DNA of 60,000 nt from Adiantum capillus-veneris. Its lineage: Eukaryota; Streptophyta; Polypodiopsida; Polypodiales; Pteridaceae. The notes beneath the pieces are model-generated. The model was not told the origin of the DNA and ran no database searches. It worked only from the letters and a program-made list of their open reading frames with translations. Both the position numbers and the translations under genes were made by a program. The DNA lies in contig CM043959.1 in assembly GCA_014529385.2 (NCBI GenBank), positions 56,464,753-56,524,752 of the forward strand. Direction: 5' to 3'. This document shows, piece after piece, positions 1 to 10,680 of the stretch; positions within the stretch are counted from its first letter, which is position 1; each line of letters opens with the position of its first letter.

Positions 1-891
1 GGTAGATCTCAAATCCTAGAAAATAGTGAATAAGCCAAAGATCAGTCAACTTTAGCCCATACAATGCTTTCCACAATTGATAAACCTAGTCCTTCTTGCC
101 TGGTAGATGAAAGCTAGGAGGTTGCTTCACATAAACTTCTTAATCCAGATTTCTGTTCAAAAACGCACTTAAGATAGGCAAATCAAAGTTGGTTGTGAGC
201 GCAAACATTGTGTGTATGGTAGTCATGCAAGTGGTGGGAGAAAAGGTCTCATCAAAGTCCACAAGTGGTCTCTGTGTCAAACCTCAAGAAAAAAGTCTCA
301 CCTTGTGTTTGTTGGGGGAACCATCGACCTTGTACTTTGTCTTGAAAATCCATTTTGTAGAAGCCACCTTCTGCTTGTTTGGCCTAGGAACTAAGGTCCA
401 GGTTTTATTCTGCTTGATAGCGTCCAACTCCATCTACATGGCACGCTTCCAGCAATCATGTTGGAGTGCTTCCTCCATCGAGAAGGCTCAATTGGTGAAG
501 CCTAAATATGGGACATGAGCGCAAAGTTCACGAACTTTGTGCCGTCATAAACCTGCCTCGCCTTGAGGAGTCCAGAATGTCGGGGCTGTCCAAGGTTTGG
601 CAATGCTGGTAACTCTATAATTCCACAAGAAGAACTTTTAATGTAGAGCCAACCAGGTACTAACCTCTCCTTGCGAGGTGGCACTGCCTCCACCGCATGA
701 GAACCAGCATCCGCATCAGGATCCAAATCCGACAAGGAATGATCGGGTGAAGTAATTGGCTGCTGTGTAGAGGGTAAAGGGACATGCGTAGGGGTGGGAT
801 CAAGTGTGGGAGGTGGAGGATAAGGTAGGGAAGGTATAGGATTGGATGTTTCCCCCTCTGTAGGTGTGCTGAAAGACTCCATGAATGTCAC
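1..891 (-). pseudogene. Copia-1 reverse transcriptase N-terminal part and proline-rich linker, broken
   Basis: The minus strand of 502-891 encodes a proline/serine-rich stretch typical of the variable linker between copia integrase and RT. Positions about 500 down to 1 encode recognisable RT (WKRAMYMELDAIKQNKTW, then WIFKTKYKVDGS, DETFSPT and KALYGLK) with several stops. Directly after KALYGLK the frame continues as TDLWLIHYFLGFEIY, a block that normally lies some 80 residues further on. The YVDD catalytic block has therefore been removed in frame. Integrase lies upstream and the window ends before RNase H. The family is certain; the RT cannot be active. Confidence 0.8.
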
Positions 892-949
892 ATCACAACT
901 AATGTGGTGGTCTTGGTGTCAGGATCATAAAGCCGGTATCCGTCAGACT

Positions 950-1900
950 CCAGTGAGTAGACCAAGAAGATGAGCTTCTTGACTTGAATTATAACTTTTT
1001 TTGCTTCTCCTTTGGCACATGAACAAAGACCGGACACCCATAAACTCAAATGTGTGAGACCAAGGGCTTTTGCCCGTAGTAAGACTGATAGGGAATCATG
1101 TTCTACAAATCATGAGTAGGAGAACGGTTATGTATATAAACCGCCATGTTGCATGCCTCGGCCCAGTAAATCCGGGATAAAGAAGCATGTGCTAGCATCG
1201 CACGAGCCATCTCCATGATCGTCCAATTCTTTGTCTCAACAGCTCCATTCTAGGAAGGAGTGTAAGGAGTAGTTAGCTAGCGCTGGATGCCCTCTGACTT
1301 GCACCACTGTAAAAATTCCTTTGAAATGAACTCACCCCCTCTGTCGGAGCTAAAACATTTGACATGCAAGTCCTTCTCCTTTTTGACTATCATCTTCCAA
1401 TCCCAAATTGAACTGAAAGCCTCCAGCTTAAGCTTCAAGAAAAAAACCCAAGTGTACTTGCTACTACAATCATCCACAAACACAAGCATATACTGTGAGC
1501 CAGAAAATGAAGAAGTGCATTGAGCCACATAGATCATTGTGAATAAGTGCAAGTGGTGTCGATACCTAATTTGAAAAGGAAGCCCTGGTTGCTTGCCCAA
1601 CTGGAAAGCCTTGAATACTCCTAGTGAAGAGCGTATCGTGGGTAAACACTCGATGAGAGAGGTCCTAGAAGCATGTTGGAATTGCTGATAGCATAAATGT
1701 TCAAATCACGCATGCCATAGAGAAGAAGACTCCGAGGTGCAAGACAAAAGATCAGTGAGGCGGTATATGGATCCATCACACTCACCACGTGCAAGAACAA
1801 TACCTATCATAGAACTAGAAATGGTCACCTTGCCACTCCAAAAGTGTCTGTCAGCTCCCTTAGAGTCCAAACTCGACATAGAGAGGAGGTTGAAGGCCAT
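950..1900 (-). pseudogene. Copia-1 integrase and GAG-pre-integrase region, broken
   Basis: Minus-strand frames encode a copia integrase core. The first catalytic Asp block is FVDD in the 1277-1600 frame, the second is SDRGGEF near 1325, and the Glu block after it (around NGAVE, near 1230) contains a stop codon. Downstream the text resembles the conserved WAEA...NRSPT segment before the integrase C-terminus. Positions 1706-1900 carry part of the GAG-pre-integrase zinc-binding region, much decayed. Integrase would join the cDNA to the host chromosome; this copy cannot. Stops interrupt it at several points, and frames change between 1277 and 1000. Confidence 0.75.
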
Positions 1901-1967
1901 GTATGGAACGTAGAGAGCGCCTCCATTGAATTGAATTCGGGTCGATGGTAAAGTGGAAGAGAGTGAT

Positions 1968-3099
1968 CTAGCCTACACCAAACACTGGAATCTCATGGTT
2001 GTCACCCATAGTGACGGTTTTTGCATGAGTCTCCCAGAGAGAACTAAACCAAGACTGTTGGGGGGTCATCTGAGTGGTAGCTTCAATGTCGACAACCCAA
2101 GTACGTGACTGCACTGTAGCAAGAGGGTGGTCCATCGTCAGGACAACAACGGTCCTCGCTATCTTGTAAGAGGTTGTAATTGTAGTCAAGGCTGTTGTTT
2201 CTCCTTGTGGCCTCTTATCAGTTCTTCTTTATGCATTCTCATTCTTTGTGCCATTGCTTGTGGTAGTAGTAGCATTCAATGTCCTTCTTCTTCTTCTTCT
2301 TCTTCTTCTTACCTTTTCCTTTCTTGTTGCCTCCTTGAGTGACTAAAGCTCCTTCAGCATCAACATCATCTCCAGCTTTGAATGCGGAGTGCCCCTTGAT
2401 CTGTCTGTGGGAAGGGAGAATCTTGTACCATGTGGCTCGTGGGAAAAGTGGTACATCTGCATGTGAGCAAGCTTTGAACGTAGGGATCAAAGTGTGGGAA
2501 ACTGGAATAGTAAGAGGCCAGCCATGCATGCCGAGGTGATGTCGCCTCCAATAGAGACAACGTTGTCCGAGAGCTCCCGCATGCGGTGGCTCAACCCATC
2601 GAGTGAGTTGAAATCCTTGAACTGCATGTTGTGCAACTCCCACTCAAGTGTGATCTGTCTAGCGAATGAGGTCTCCTCAAACTGGTCAAGAATCCATCTC
2701 CACAATGGATGTGCATGCTCCTCTTTGAAAACTTCCTTCGTGATGCAGTCTGAGAGGTTCATCATAACAAAGGTGAAGACTCATATGTCCCGATCCACCC
2801 ACTCATTGATATGATCCTAAGTGGGGGTGACAAGGGTAGGCTTGGTAGCCGAGTTGTTAAAATCATTCAACCATTCTTAGAGTCAATGGTAGGCAATGAT
2901 TGTGCGTACTCGTGTCCTTGATACAACAAAATTGTGTAGATCCAACTTCTTCTCCTTAGCAAACTAGTGAGGGCATAGTTGTTGAATGTTGCACTGGCAA
3001 ATGATGACGTAGCCACATAAGTGGAAGGCGTTGTTGTTGCGGTGGATGCTGGAGGGAATATTTTGGGATTGTTGTCCCTTCTCCTTCGGAGTCGACATG
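1968..3099 (-). pseudogene. Copia-1 gag and protease, broken
   Basis: An ATG at 3099 begins a plausible gag N-terminus (MSTPKEKGQQ), followed by frameshifts. The 2487-2765 frame encodes a UBN2-type gag core (WILDQFEETSFARQITLEWE, then MQFKDFNSL). A lysine-rich run at 2280-2310 precedes a decayed zinc knuckle in which the second Cys and the last Cys are missing (CYYYHKQWHKE). The protease at 1968-2189 has WVVDIEATTQMT where an active copia protease has WxxDSGATxHMT, so the catalytic D-S-G is now D-I-E. The (CTT)n tract at 2282-2310 on the plus strand is the coding basis of the Lys run. Confidence 0.75.
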
Positions 3100-3781
3100 T
3101 TGTGTTTTCAAAGAATGTTCCCAAGGGTCAATAGATAAGATCTCAAGTTGCCAAAGAGGATCCCATGGTAAGAGGCAAGTAACACAAAGGGTTTGCTATT
3201 GTCCACCAAGAAAATGCAGGTATGAAGGGCTGAAAGTCACTGCAAGACAAAAAATTCAGCGTTCTCATAGTTGTCGGATCGGTACCAAAACGTCTAGATC
3301 ATGTCCTTCAAGAATTTTTAGTGTTGAGGGACTTGAAAAAGGCTGAAAATAGAGAAAAAACAGCAAGTAAAATGGCAATTACTTGATCATACCTAACCAA
3401 AGTGCAAATCTACTGGCTCTAGGTGATGGAAGAGGGTCTAGGCAAGTGTAGGCTGCTCCTAGATGATGCAAAGGCTCATCGTTTTTTGAAAATGCACTAC
3501 CCACCCAAAATGCTTATCTCCCAAAAACACAAATCTGGCAAAAAATGCTAGGTAGATCTCGTGCGGGGGCGGGGGTTGATTTTCTACAAAGAGGGGGCCT
3601 CTAAGCGAGGTGGTGCATATTGGTTCTTTTAGAGCCAAAAACATTGAAGTGATCGAAAAACGCTAGAGGCTAAGAAATGCTAGGTCTCTTGAGGGCAAAT
3701 TTTCACAATGGATTAATGCAGAAGAGTTAGTGCTAGCTTTTGCACCCTTGATCACTCATGTAGAAGCTCCCCAAACTTGGC

Positions 3782-3792
3782 GATTGATACCA
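3782..3792 (-). promoter_or_regulatory. Copia-1 primer-binding site
   Basis: On the minus strand, immediately after the LTR end, the sequence reads TGGTATCAATC. The first eight bases match the usual copia primer site TGGTATCAGAGC for initiator Met tRNA; the rest has drifted. Confidence 0.7.
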
Positions 3793-4160
3793 TGTGAGAG
3801 TGATCAGCAGAGAGGCCCACGCGTGCCAAAAACATTGGAGTAAGAGAGGAGAAAATGAAAATGCTAGAAGCTCATATACGCTACAAGCAAGCACCCTCAG
3901 TACACAATGTGTTGAATACAAAACCCCAAGTAGTCCTTTTATAGGATGTTGGGTTGAGGTAGAGGCAAAACTGAGTCAAAAATATAAATGCCCATAAAAT
4001 TGCTAAAATATGTGTGCACCTAGCCAAGCTCAAAAAATGACTGATCGGCCACATGCTAAAGGGCCCGCCCGTGCAACCTACATGATGTGCAATGGGTGAC
4101 TATCCCGGGACAACCTCTAGCCATACAAAATGTTGAAGCAACGGTGGTGAAACTCTAACA
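3793..4160 (-). repeat. Copia-1 5' LTR (368 bp)
   Basis: On the minus strand the LTR starts TGTTAGAG and ends CTCTCACA, giving nearly perfect short terminal inverted repeats, and it abuts the primer-binding site. A TATA box (CTATAAAAGG on the minus strand, plus positions about 3941-3950) lies some 150 bp before the LTR end, a sensible position for the element promoter. There is no second LTR in the window to compare with. Confidence 0.75.
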
Positions 4161-4954
4161 CATTGTTGAGAATCAATATGCAGACGCTATAATTGCTCAA
4201 GAAAAATGCAAATCTTGATGATTTTGCAGACCACAATCATCACTATATTGTTGAAAATCAATATGTAGACTTTGATAAATTTCTGTAAATCTGAAATTGT
4301 CTATAAATCAATGTTTGAAATTTAACTCATAGGTTGATCTCGACACAATTTGTCCAATTTTGGATATGCTGCGATGGGTGTGCTTTGAAATGGTCCCTTG
4401 CTTCAATGGCCCAATAATAGGGTGGCCAAAGTAATGAGACGAAAAAATAATAATTGAATAACTCTTTACAAGGCGGTGGCAGTGTGCACGTGGGGGGGTT
4501 CACTGTTCAGTACCCCCCGTATAACGTCCGTTCGCGAGGTATTAAAAAACCCCCTCTTTTAACATGTCTAAATGAATAAAATGACTTCTTATTTTATGAT
4601 TTTTTTCCAAAATTGAATATAAAAACCCCTTAATTTAATGTATCTCTGTTTAATTGCCTAAACTTTTTTTCATTTTAAAACCCCTCCTTTTGAACTCACG
4701 TTATATATTAACATGATTACATAGTGCACCCCCTGAGAGCGTGCACTACTTGCATAGGGGAAAGGAGAGCAGATAGCTCGCCATAAGTTTCTCTTCTCAC
4801 CACCATCAAGAAGTGGTTTTTGATCCTCTACCGACCATGCCTCTCTTTATCCCCACCTCGTCCGGCTTGGTGCAAATCGATTCAATGACACTATGTGTGT
4901 TAGAGAGCGTTCTCACATGGCTTCTTGGTTCAGAGGCAGTTCACCATAGTTCTT

Positions 4955-4958
<4 letters not shown>
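4161..4958. other. No gene recognised
   Basis: AT-rich sequence with C-rich patches near 4515 and 4730. No frame looks like protein and no RNA gene or terminal repeat was recognised. Confidence 0.5.

Positions 4959-5034
<76 letters not shown>
4959..5034. repeat. (GA)n microsatellite
   Basis: About 38 uninterrupted GA units. It lies 59 bp to the left of the primer-site-like sequence of an LTR remnant. The apparent ORF through it is only a repeated Arg-Glu string. Confidence 0.95.
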
Positions 5035-5038
<4 letters not shown>

Positions 5039-5092
5039 CCATGCATGCTTCATGCAAAAACCCTCCACGTCTCTTCCATTCTACCCCCCTCC

Positions 5093-5258
5093 GCTCTGAT
5101 ACCAATGTAAGAGACATAGGATAGCCACATGCTCATAACTACCAAATTGTACTATATATACACCCTTGACCCTAGCTATATATAGACCCCCATACTACAT
5201 TTTTGTTCTGGCCATACCCTTGGCTTGACATTCTAAGAGCTACATTCCTCCCTTCTCA
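5093..5258 (-). repeat. Short LTR remnant flanked by primer-site-like and PPT-like sequence
   Basis: On the minus strand, 5105-5093 reads TTGGTATCAGAG, a copia-type primer site, directly after an LTR-like segment (5230-5106) that starts TGTCAAGCC and ends CTCTTACA, with two TATATATA motifs inside. To its right a purine-rich run (GAGAAGGGAGGAA on the minus strand, 5258-5246) resembles a polypurine tract. Having both on either side of one LTR would fit a tandem or recombined element. The LTR resembles 19611-19778. No coding region attaches to it, so the assignment is tentative. Confidence 0.45.
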
Positions 5259-6329
5259 TTTTCTTAGCCAACCCCATGAAAGGAGGACCAAATGTTAGAA
5301 TACACCCAAATTTGTAGCCACAAGCTGCCTAGCACACTCAACAAACCGTCATGGAAACCCTCTCCTTCCTTGAAAAATTTAATCTCCATTTTATAATTTA
5401 GATATAGATTTTACCTACAACTAGGGGTCACTCAGCTTACAAAGAACACTACTTGTCACAAAATTTTGCGTTTTGGCAAAATATTATGGAAAGAACACTT
5501 ATTCCTAATCTATTAGCACACTCATCGTGTGAACTTCTTTTAAAAAACCCCCTTTTGCCTTTCTAAAACACACTGTGGAAAGGGCTACAACACATTAAAA
5601 TAAATAATAAATGACCTAATCGTAAACTTGTATTAAATTTTTATTTAAAGTAATCTTGATTTTGCATCTTACTTTACAAAAGACGCCATATGGAAGCAAA
5701 TTCAAAGCTCTTAGTTATTGACTAGAAGAAAAGAATTCAAGGTTCAATAACGTGGCCGTTTAAGGTCCAATTGCCGATCCGAAAAGACCAACAGGCACTG
5801 TAAGATGAGCACTTTGGGCCCATGTCTTGTGGTTTTTCTTCCTCCTTTGTTTGCAATTTTGCATCATTCTTCATGACGTAGCTGTTTGTCTCACCTATTC
5901 AGCTTTCATACTCACAAGCTATGTTAGCTTCCTTTGTTATTTTTATCATAAAATAGGGAGTTATGTCATAGCCATTCTCATTGCATAACTTCATAGGTGC
6001 TATTTCATTTACGTACACATCTAGAGTCGCTAGTATCTGTTCTCATCCAAAGGGTTCAAATAACTCCTTTAGAAACGGTTCTTTCACATAGTATTTATCT
6101 TGTATCAGAGCGCTCTAAGACAAAATCTTCCTTCTTCAGTCTTTCACACTCAGATGCTCCATACATCAAAACATGCGATTGCTTCATTAGCTAAGCAGGT
6201 AAGTCTTCCATTGGCGTTCGATTTACATCTTTGTACCTATGGCCCTTTGTGATGACCCTTGTTGTGACACCCTAGAGGCTAGTTCTCAACAATAAAATTA
6301 GAATGAAATTACAACTCGTAGTTGGCTAT
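5259..6329. other. No gene recognised
   Basis: AT-rich non-coding sequence. Short frames such as 5997-6194 have no recognisable domain. The left part may be the decayed interior of the LTR element at 5093-5258. Confidence 0.4.
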
Positions 6330-7905
6330 ATTGAGAGAATTGAAATAGATTGTGATAACCTCTTGTGGAATAGTGTATAAACATACCTTTGCAATAGTAG
6401 ATTTTGGCAACGGCAAAAACTTTGATATCATTTTAGGGAGACCATTTATGTGTCAACTTAAAATGGTACAAAATTGGGGCTATGACCACATCTACTTGAG
6501 GTACAAAGAGATTATGACAAGGATTAATGTAAAAGACCATAGCTCTGGTGGAAGAATTTGACTTAACAATGATCAATGAGCAAGAGATACTTCCATGCCT
6601 ATAGACTAACTCATATATGTGGATGTGTGGACCTTCCAAGTGTGAAAGCTTGGTGAGAGAAGATTGTATCCTAGATAGACCAGTAGAGGATAAGGATAAT
6701 ATCCAAAAACTATTTCTTGAGGAATTGTTTGAGCCTTTTGGCTAGAATCAAATGTTGGCTACTCTAGATATATGGGTAAATGAGGTAACGCCAACAAAAT
6801 TTTGTGACAAAGAGGGCTATGATATATCACCCTTCCAGATAGTGAGTGTTATCATGAAATCAAGATCAGAGACTAGGAATTTAGATACACAGGAAACTAT
6901 AGATTGTGAACATATAGTTGATGAGATTTTCTTTAGGGATTGAGTGACAAAAAATACAAAGACTTCTAGGATTCACAAGACAATGAACCTCCAAAGATAG
7001 ATTCTAATGATGAGCTAACAAGTATCTCAAAAAACAAAGAAAACAAAAAACAAAAAAGAGGCAATCTTCTACGAACTCCCTAACCAGAAACCAAGAAGAC
7101 AAGAAAGGTATTGTGAAAAACAAGTGAAGAATCAAAAGCAAATAAGAGGAATACTTATGCCTCTTATGAGGGATAAAATGTAGTATCTGATGCTCGTAGG
7201 AGAAACAACTTATGTCAAGGTCAAGATCACAAGGAAATTTATGAGACCCGCTTCAACAAAGACAAAAAATCCTAAGAAACAAAGCAAGTAAAAAACCAAA
7301 GGCACAACTACGACGTCATCCATTATTGCAAAAATTGAACTTAAGAAAAAATATAAAAAATTGAAACAAATCTTGAGAGAGGTTTGGATAACTGAGATGG
7401 AGAGTGAAGGGGCTCAGACACCAATCAATTTGATGTACCCTCTCACTACAAGAGATAGTACAAGATCAAAAGATGGTAGCTCAACAGCCAGTTATGTGTG
7501 AACTTGAAGAACCAAGGACATCATATGATGGTTTTAAGAAAGCCAAGTGGATAGATTTAGATGAACCAAGAGAGGAATAAAAATCTGCATATATTGCCAC
7601 TAACCTCATTGAGGAGGAAGAGAAGCTCTTGATAGCCACACTCAAGGAATATAGAGATGTGTTTGCATGGTCCTACAAAGATCTTAAGGGTGTAGATCCC
7701 AACATCTATCAGCAGACAATACCCCTTAAGAGTGATGCAAAACCCCACATGCAACGTCCCTATACGTATAATGAAACCTTTGTGAAGAAGATCAAGGAGG
7801 AGATAGACAAGCTTAAAGAAGCAGAGTTTAACTATGAGATTAAGCACACAGGTTGGGTTTCACCATATGTGGTAGTATCCAAGAAAAACAAGAAGCTATG
7901 AGTAT
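6330..7905 (+). pseudogene. Gypsy protease-linker-RT fragment
   Basis: Frame 6352-6561 contains HTFAIVDFGNG and IILGRPFM followed by MVQNWGYDHIYLRY, which lines up with the C-terminal half of the protease of the giant gypsy elements at 48330-48640 (IDFSKHLM, MILGRPFM, MVHDWSKNHVYLQ). Frame 6752-6943 aligns with the next conserved block (ATIDTWGN in the giant element, ATLDIWVN here). Frame 7629-7901 is the start of RT (DVFAWSYKDLKGVDP, then GWVSPYVVVSKKN). The homology stops sharply at about 7905, just before the RT palm motifs. Catalytic regions are absent and stops are frequent, so this is a dead fragment of a related lineage. Confidence 0.75.
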
Positions 7906-7914
7906 TGTATGCAT

Positions 7915-8954
7915 TAGAGCCTGAGCGATCTCTATAAGCCACTTGATAAAATTTTGGAAGACTGCACTCCTTCAATCTTTTCCTTGTTTTCTTTTTCATA
8001 TCTGAGCTACTCTTTGGTTTTTCGCAGCTCTATCTCCAAAGCAGTCAGTCTTTTCCTTTAGTCTTTTAGCATTAATTTTGTCTCTTTTTGCTTTCTAGGA
8101 TTTTCTTTGTGTCCTAAACATTAAACTCTCAAATTCAATTTGGTATGGCATTTTTGGCTCATTCTCAACTGGCATGTTTCTTGTAGCTTCCTGAGCTTGA
8201 GCTCTAGCTACCACATAGGAATCGGCGGCTCGATTTCAAATCCACTCAAAAAAGGCAAAACTCTAATGACATTCATCGTGACTTTCCCTTTAATTTCATG
8301 ATTCTTGGGACAATTTGGAAGTAAATGATCTACCCCACAACCCTCAAAAAATCCAAAAAATATTTGTTCAATTGCTCTTGTGTGCAAAAACTCATGCCCA
8401 ATGATTTTGCCTCCATATTCATAGCAAGGACCTTTCGATTGAGCTTCTTGTTGTGTCCTGAGTTGGGCCCCCATTGGCTGTCTTGTCCTAAGAGGAAATC
8501 CTCTAGGTTTGTAGTTCTAATTTTCTATGAACATGAGCATATTCTCATCCATCGAGTAATGATTTTTTTTTTCGTTGAGAAACGTAAGAAGGTCCTACGT
8601 CTTAATTTGAGATTACCTAAAAAGGATAATTCTTGTTTGCATATGCTTTTCCTTCTGGCTCCCATCCATAGGCTTCTAATGGCTCTTTATAGTAATAAGT
8701 TGGTGGAAACATCTGTTGAGTCGTGAGTGCTTATACATGTTGCATATATCAAACAATAGTCCTATTATCTTGAGATAAAGGAATTTGTTGGCACAACATA
8801 GGTTATCTCCCCCTTGTGCTACGTTGTTTGGGTCTATCTAGTACATAGGTGGTGGTGGAAAAGCTTGCACCCCTTGAATCTTTGTATTGCCTTTCTTGCA
8901 CATAATTATGGCTTTAAAAACACTCATTTATCTCTTGATTGGTTTACTTTTGCT
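7915..8954 (-). pseudogene. Gypsy gag C-terminal fragment with zinc-knuckle remains
   Basis: The minus frame 8208-8474 carries a degenerate knuckle (CYEYGGKIIGHE) and GCGVDHLLPNCPKN, which matches the fourth knuckle of the giant gypsy gag (CNRCGIDHLIAQC). Below 8200 the frame becomes rich in Lys and Glu and looks like a coiled coil (RLTALEIELRKTKE). It is the downstream part of the gag at 14061-15800, from which it is separated by Copia-2. It runs head-to-head into the plus-strand gypsy fragment ending at 7905. Stops and shifts are common. Confidence 0.6.
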
Positions 8955-9183
8955 TGTTGGAATTAGGGTTACAGGGAAACACACACAGCTTGGAGAAAAC
9001 AAAGGAAGCTCAAGGCACACAACAGAGAGTATATTACTTAGTGTGCAATGAAAATATAGATAGCCCTAGAATGAATGGGCATATATACAATGTGCAAGGA
9101 AAAAACCTCCTAAAGAGGGAAAAAATGCCCCCAACTGTCCTAAGTGTGTTCACACACATCACTACCACATGTATATGGTAACA
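8955..9183 (-). repeat. Copia-2 3' LTR (229 bp)
   Basis: On the minus strand it starts TGTTACCATA and ends CCAACA. It carries a TATATATG motif (plus 9090-9097) in the position expected for the TATA box. It matches the right LTR along its full length with about 20 differences and small indels near 9125-9145. Confidence 0.9.
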
Positions 9184-9196
9184 AATCCCCCCTAGA
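9184..9196 (-). promoter_or_regulatory. Copia-2 polypurine tract
   Basis: The minus strand reads CTAGGGGGGATT immediately before the 3' LTR, the usual primer for plus-strand cDNA synthesis. Confidence 0.8.
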
Positions 9197-10680
9197 GTGA
9201 TGTGGTGAACGAGAGCTTGCACATGAGTAAAGCGAAGTGCCATGCCCTAAGGAGATGATCAGTCCACAAAGGGGAGTAAGCCCAAAGATTTGTGCAAATC
9301 TTTGAATCTCTCACGAGACAAGTGAAAAGATCAGCAAGGTTTTCCTGTGCTGGCACATAAGCCAAGATGATCTCTCCTGCTGAGAGCCTCTCCCTGACAT
9401 AGTGGTAATGCACCTCAATGTGCTTTATGCGAGCATGAAAAATTGGGTTCCTTGCAACTATCAATGCACTTTGACTGTCAGTGTAGATAGTGTTGGCAGT
9501 GTCCTGTCCAACACCCAAATAATCCATAAGGCGTCTGAGCCATACACACTAAACTGTAGCTATGAAGAATATCCTATACTCAACCTCACAACTAGAAGTG
9601 GCCATAGTAGGTTGTTTCTTGCTCAACCATGATATACATGAACTGCCAAGCATGAAACAAGAACCACTCATGGACACTTGCGTGTCAAAACAACCAGCCC
9701 AATCTGAATCCAATAAAGTATGTAAGTCTGGCGACAATGATCCCCCTTTGGGATAAAACAAGCCAGGATGTAAAGTGCCACTCAAGGAGCGGAAAATCCT
9801 CTAGACATCCTGCCAATGCTTAGACCCTGGGCTATGCATAAATTTACTGACTTGTGAGACTACAAACTGAACATCCGACCTCGTGTTTCATACATAAATG
9901 AGGCAGCCAACAACAGTTTGGTAAAGAGTGACATCAGCAGGACCACCAACATCATGTAGACTCAATTTCAAGTCTGTTTCCATGGAAGTGGCAATAGGTT
10001 TGCTATCCTTAATTCCAAACTTACATAGCAATGCCTCTATGTAACTTTTCTAACACAAGGCAATACCATCATCACATTGCTTAAGCTGTATGCCCAAGTA
10101 ATGATGCAACAACCCCAAATCTTGCATCTTGAAAGTAGCATTCAAATCAGCCTTAAATTCAGCAATATGTGCCTCATTGGGACCAGTGATCAGCAAATCA
10201 TCCACATAAAGAACAACAATGAGAAGTACATTGCCCTCACGCTTGACATACAATGTGCTTTCTGTTGGACTGTTACGAAAGCCTTGTTTGACCAAATGAG
10301 TGTCAACTTTTTGATACCAAGCACAATGAGATTGCTTCAACCCATACAAAGCCTTCTTACATCTACACACTGTCCTCTTGTCCTTTCTTGAAAAAACCAT
10401 GAGGCTGCGTTACATAAAATTCCTCAAATATGTCACCATTCAAGAAAGCAGTAACAATGTCTGACTGATTTACATCCCAACCAAAATGACATGAATAGTA
10501 GTCATACGACAAGTGGGAGAAAAAGTTTCTTCATAATCTATGCCTTTTTGCTGCGCATAGCCTTTTGCAACAAGTCGAGCCTTATGGCAATCAACCTCAC
10601 CATCCGGCTTGCGTTTCAACTTGTAAACCTACTTTGTACCAATGACCTTTTTGCCAAGAGGAAAATCACATAAAGTTCAT
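9192..10680 (-). pseudogene. Copia-2 reverse transcriptase and RNase H, broken
   Basis: The frame 10050-10400 keeps the RT core: KKALYGLKQSHCAWY, then VVLYVDDLLITG with an intact YVDD, then DLGLLHHYLGIQ. The frame 9549-9785 has LLDSDWAGCFDT and SWLSKKQPTMATSSCEVEY, and 9192-9527 has IYTDSQSALIVARNP and HIEVHYHYVRE, which are copia RNase H blocks with their Asp and Glu residues. The N-terminal RT part at 10400-10680 is present but interrupted. At least four separate frames are needed to read through it. The stop lies only a few bases from the polypurine tract. Confidence 0.85.

Larger units (their letters stand above)
1..4160 (-). mobile_element. Copia-1: Ty1/copia relic, truncated at window edge
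   Basis: Reading from high to low coordinates there is a 5' LTR (3793-4160), a primer-binding site, a leader, gag, protease, integrase and the first part of reverse transcriptase, which is the Ty1/copia order. The element leaves the window at position 1, so its 3' LTR and RNase H are not seen. Every coding domain is broken by stops or frameshifts and the protease and RT active sites are lost, so it is a dead copy. The five bases after the LTR (4161-4165, CATTG) would be one half of a target-site duplication, but the other half is outside the window. Confidence 0.85.

Noticed and set aside
4813-5124. 103-codon frame with a long Arg-Glu repeat
   Set aside because: It is only the translation of the (GA)n microsatellite with unrelated flanks.
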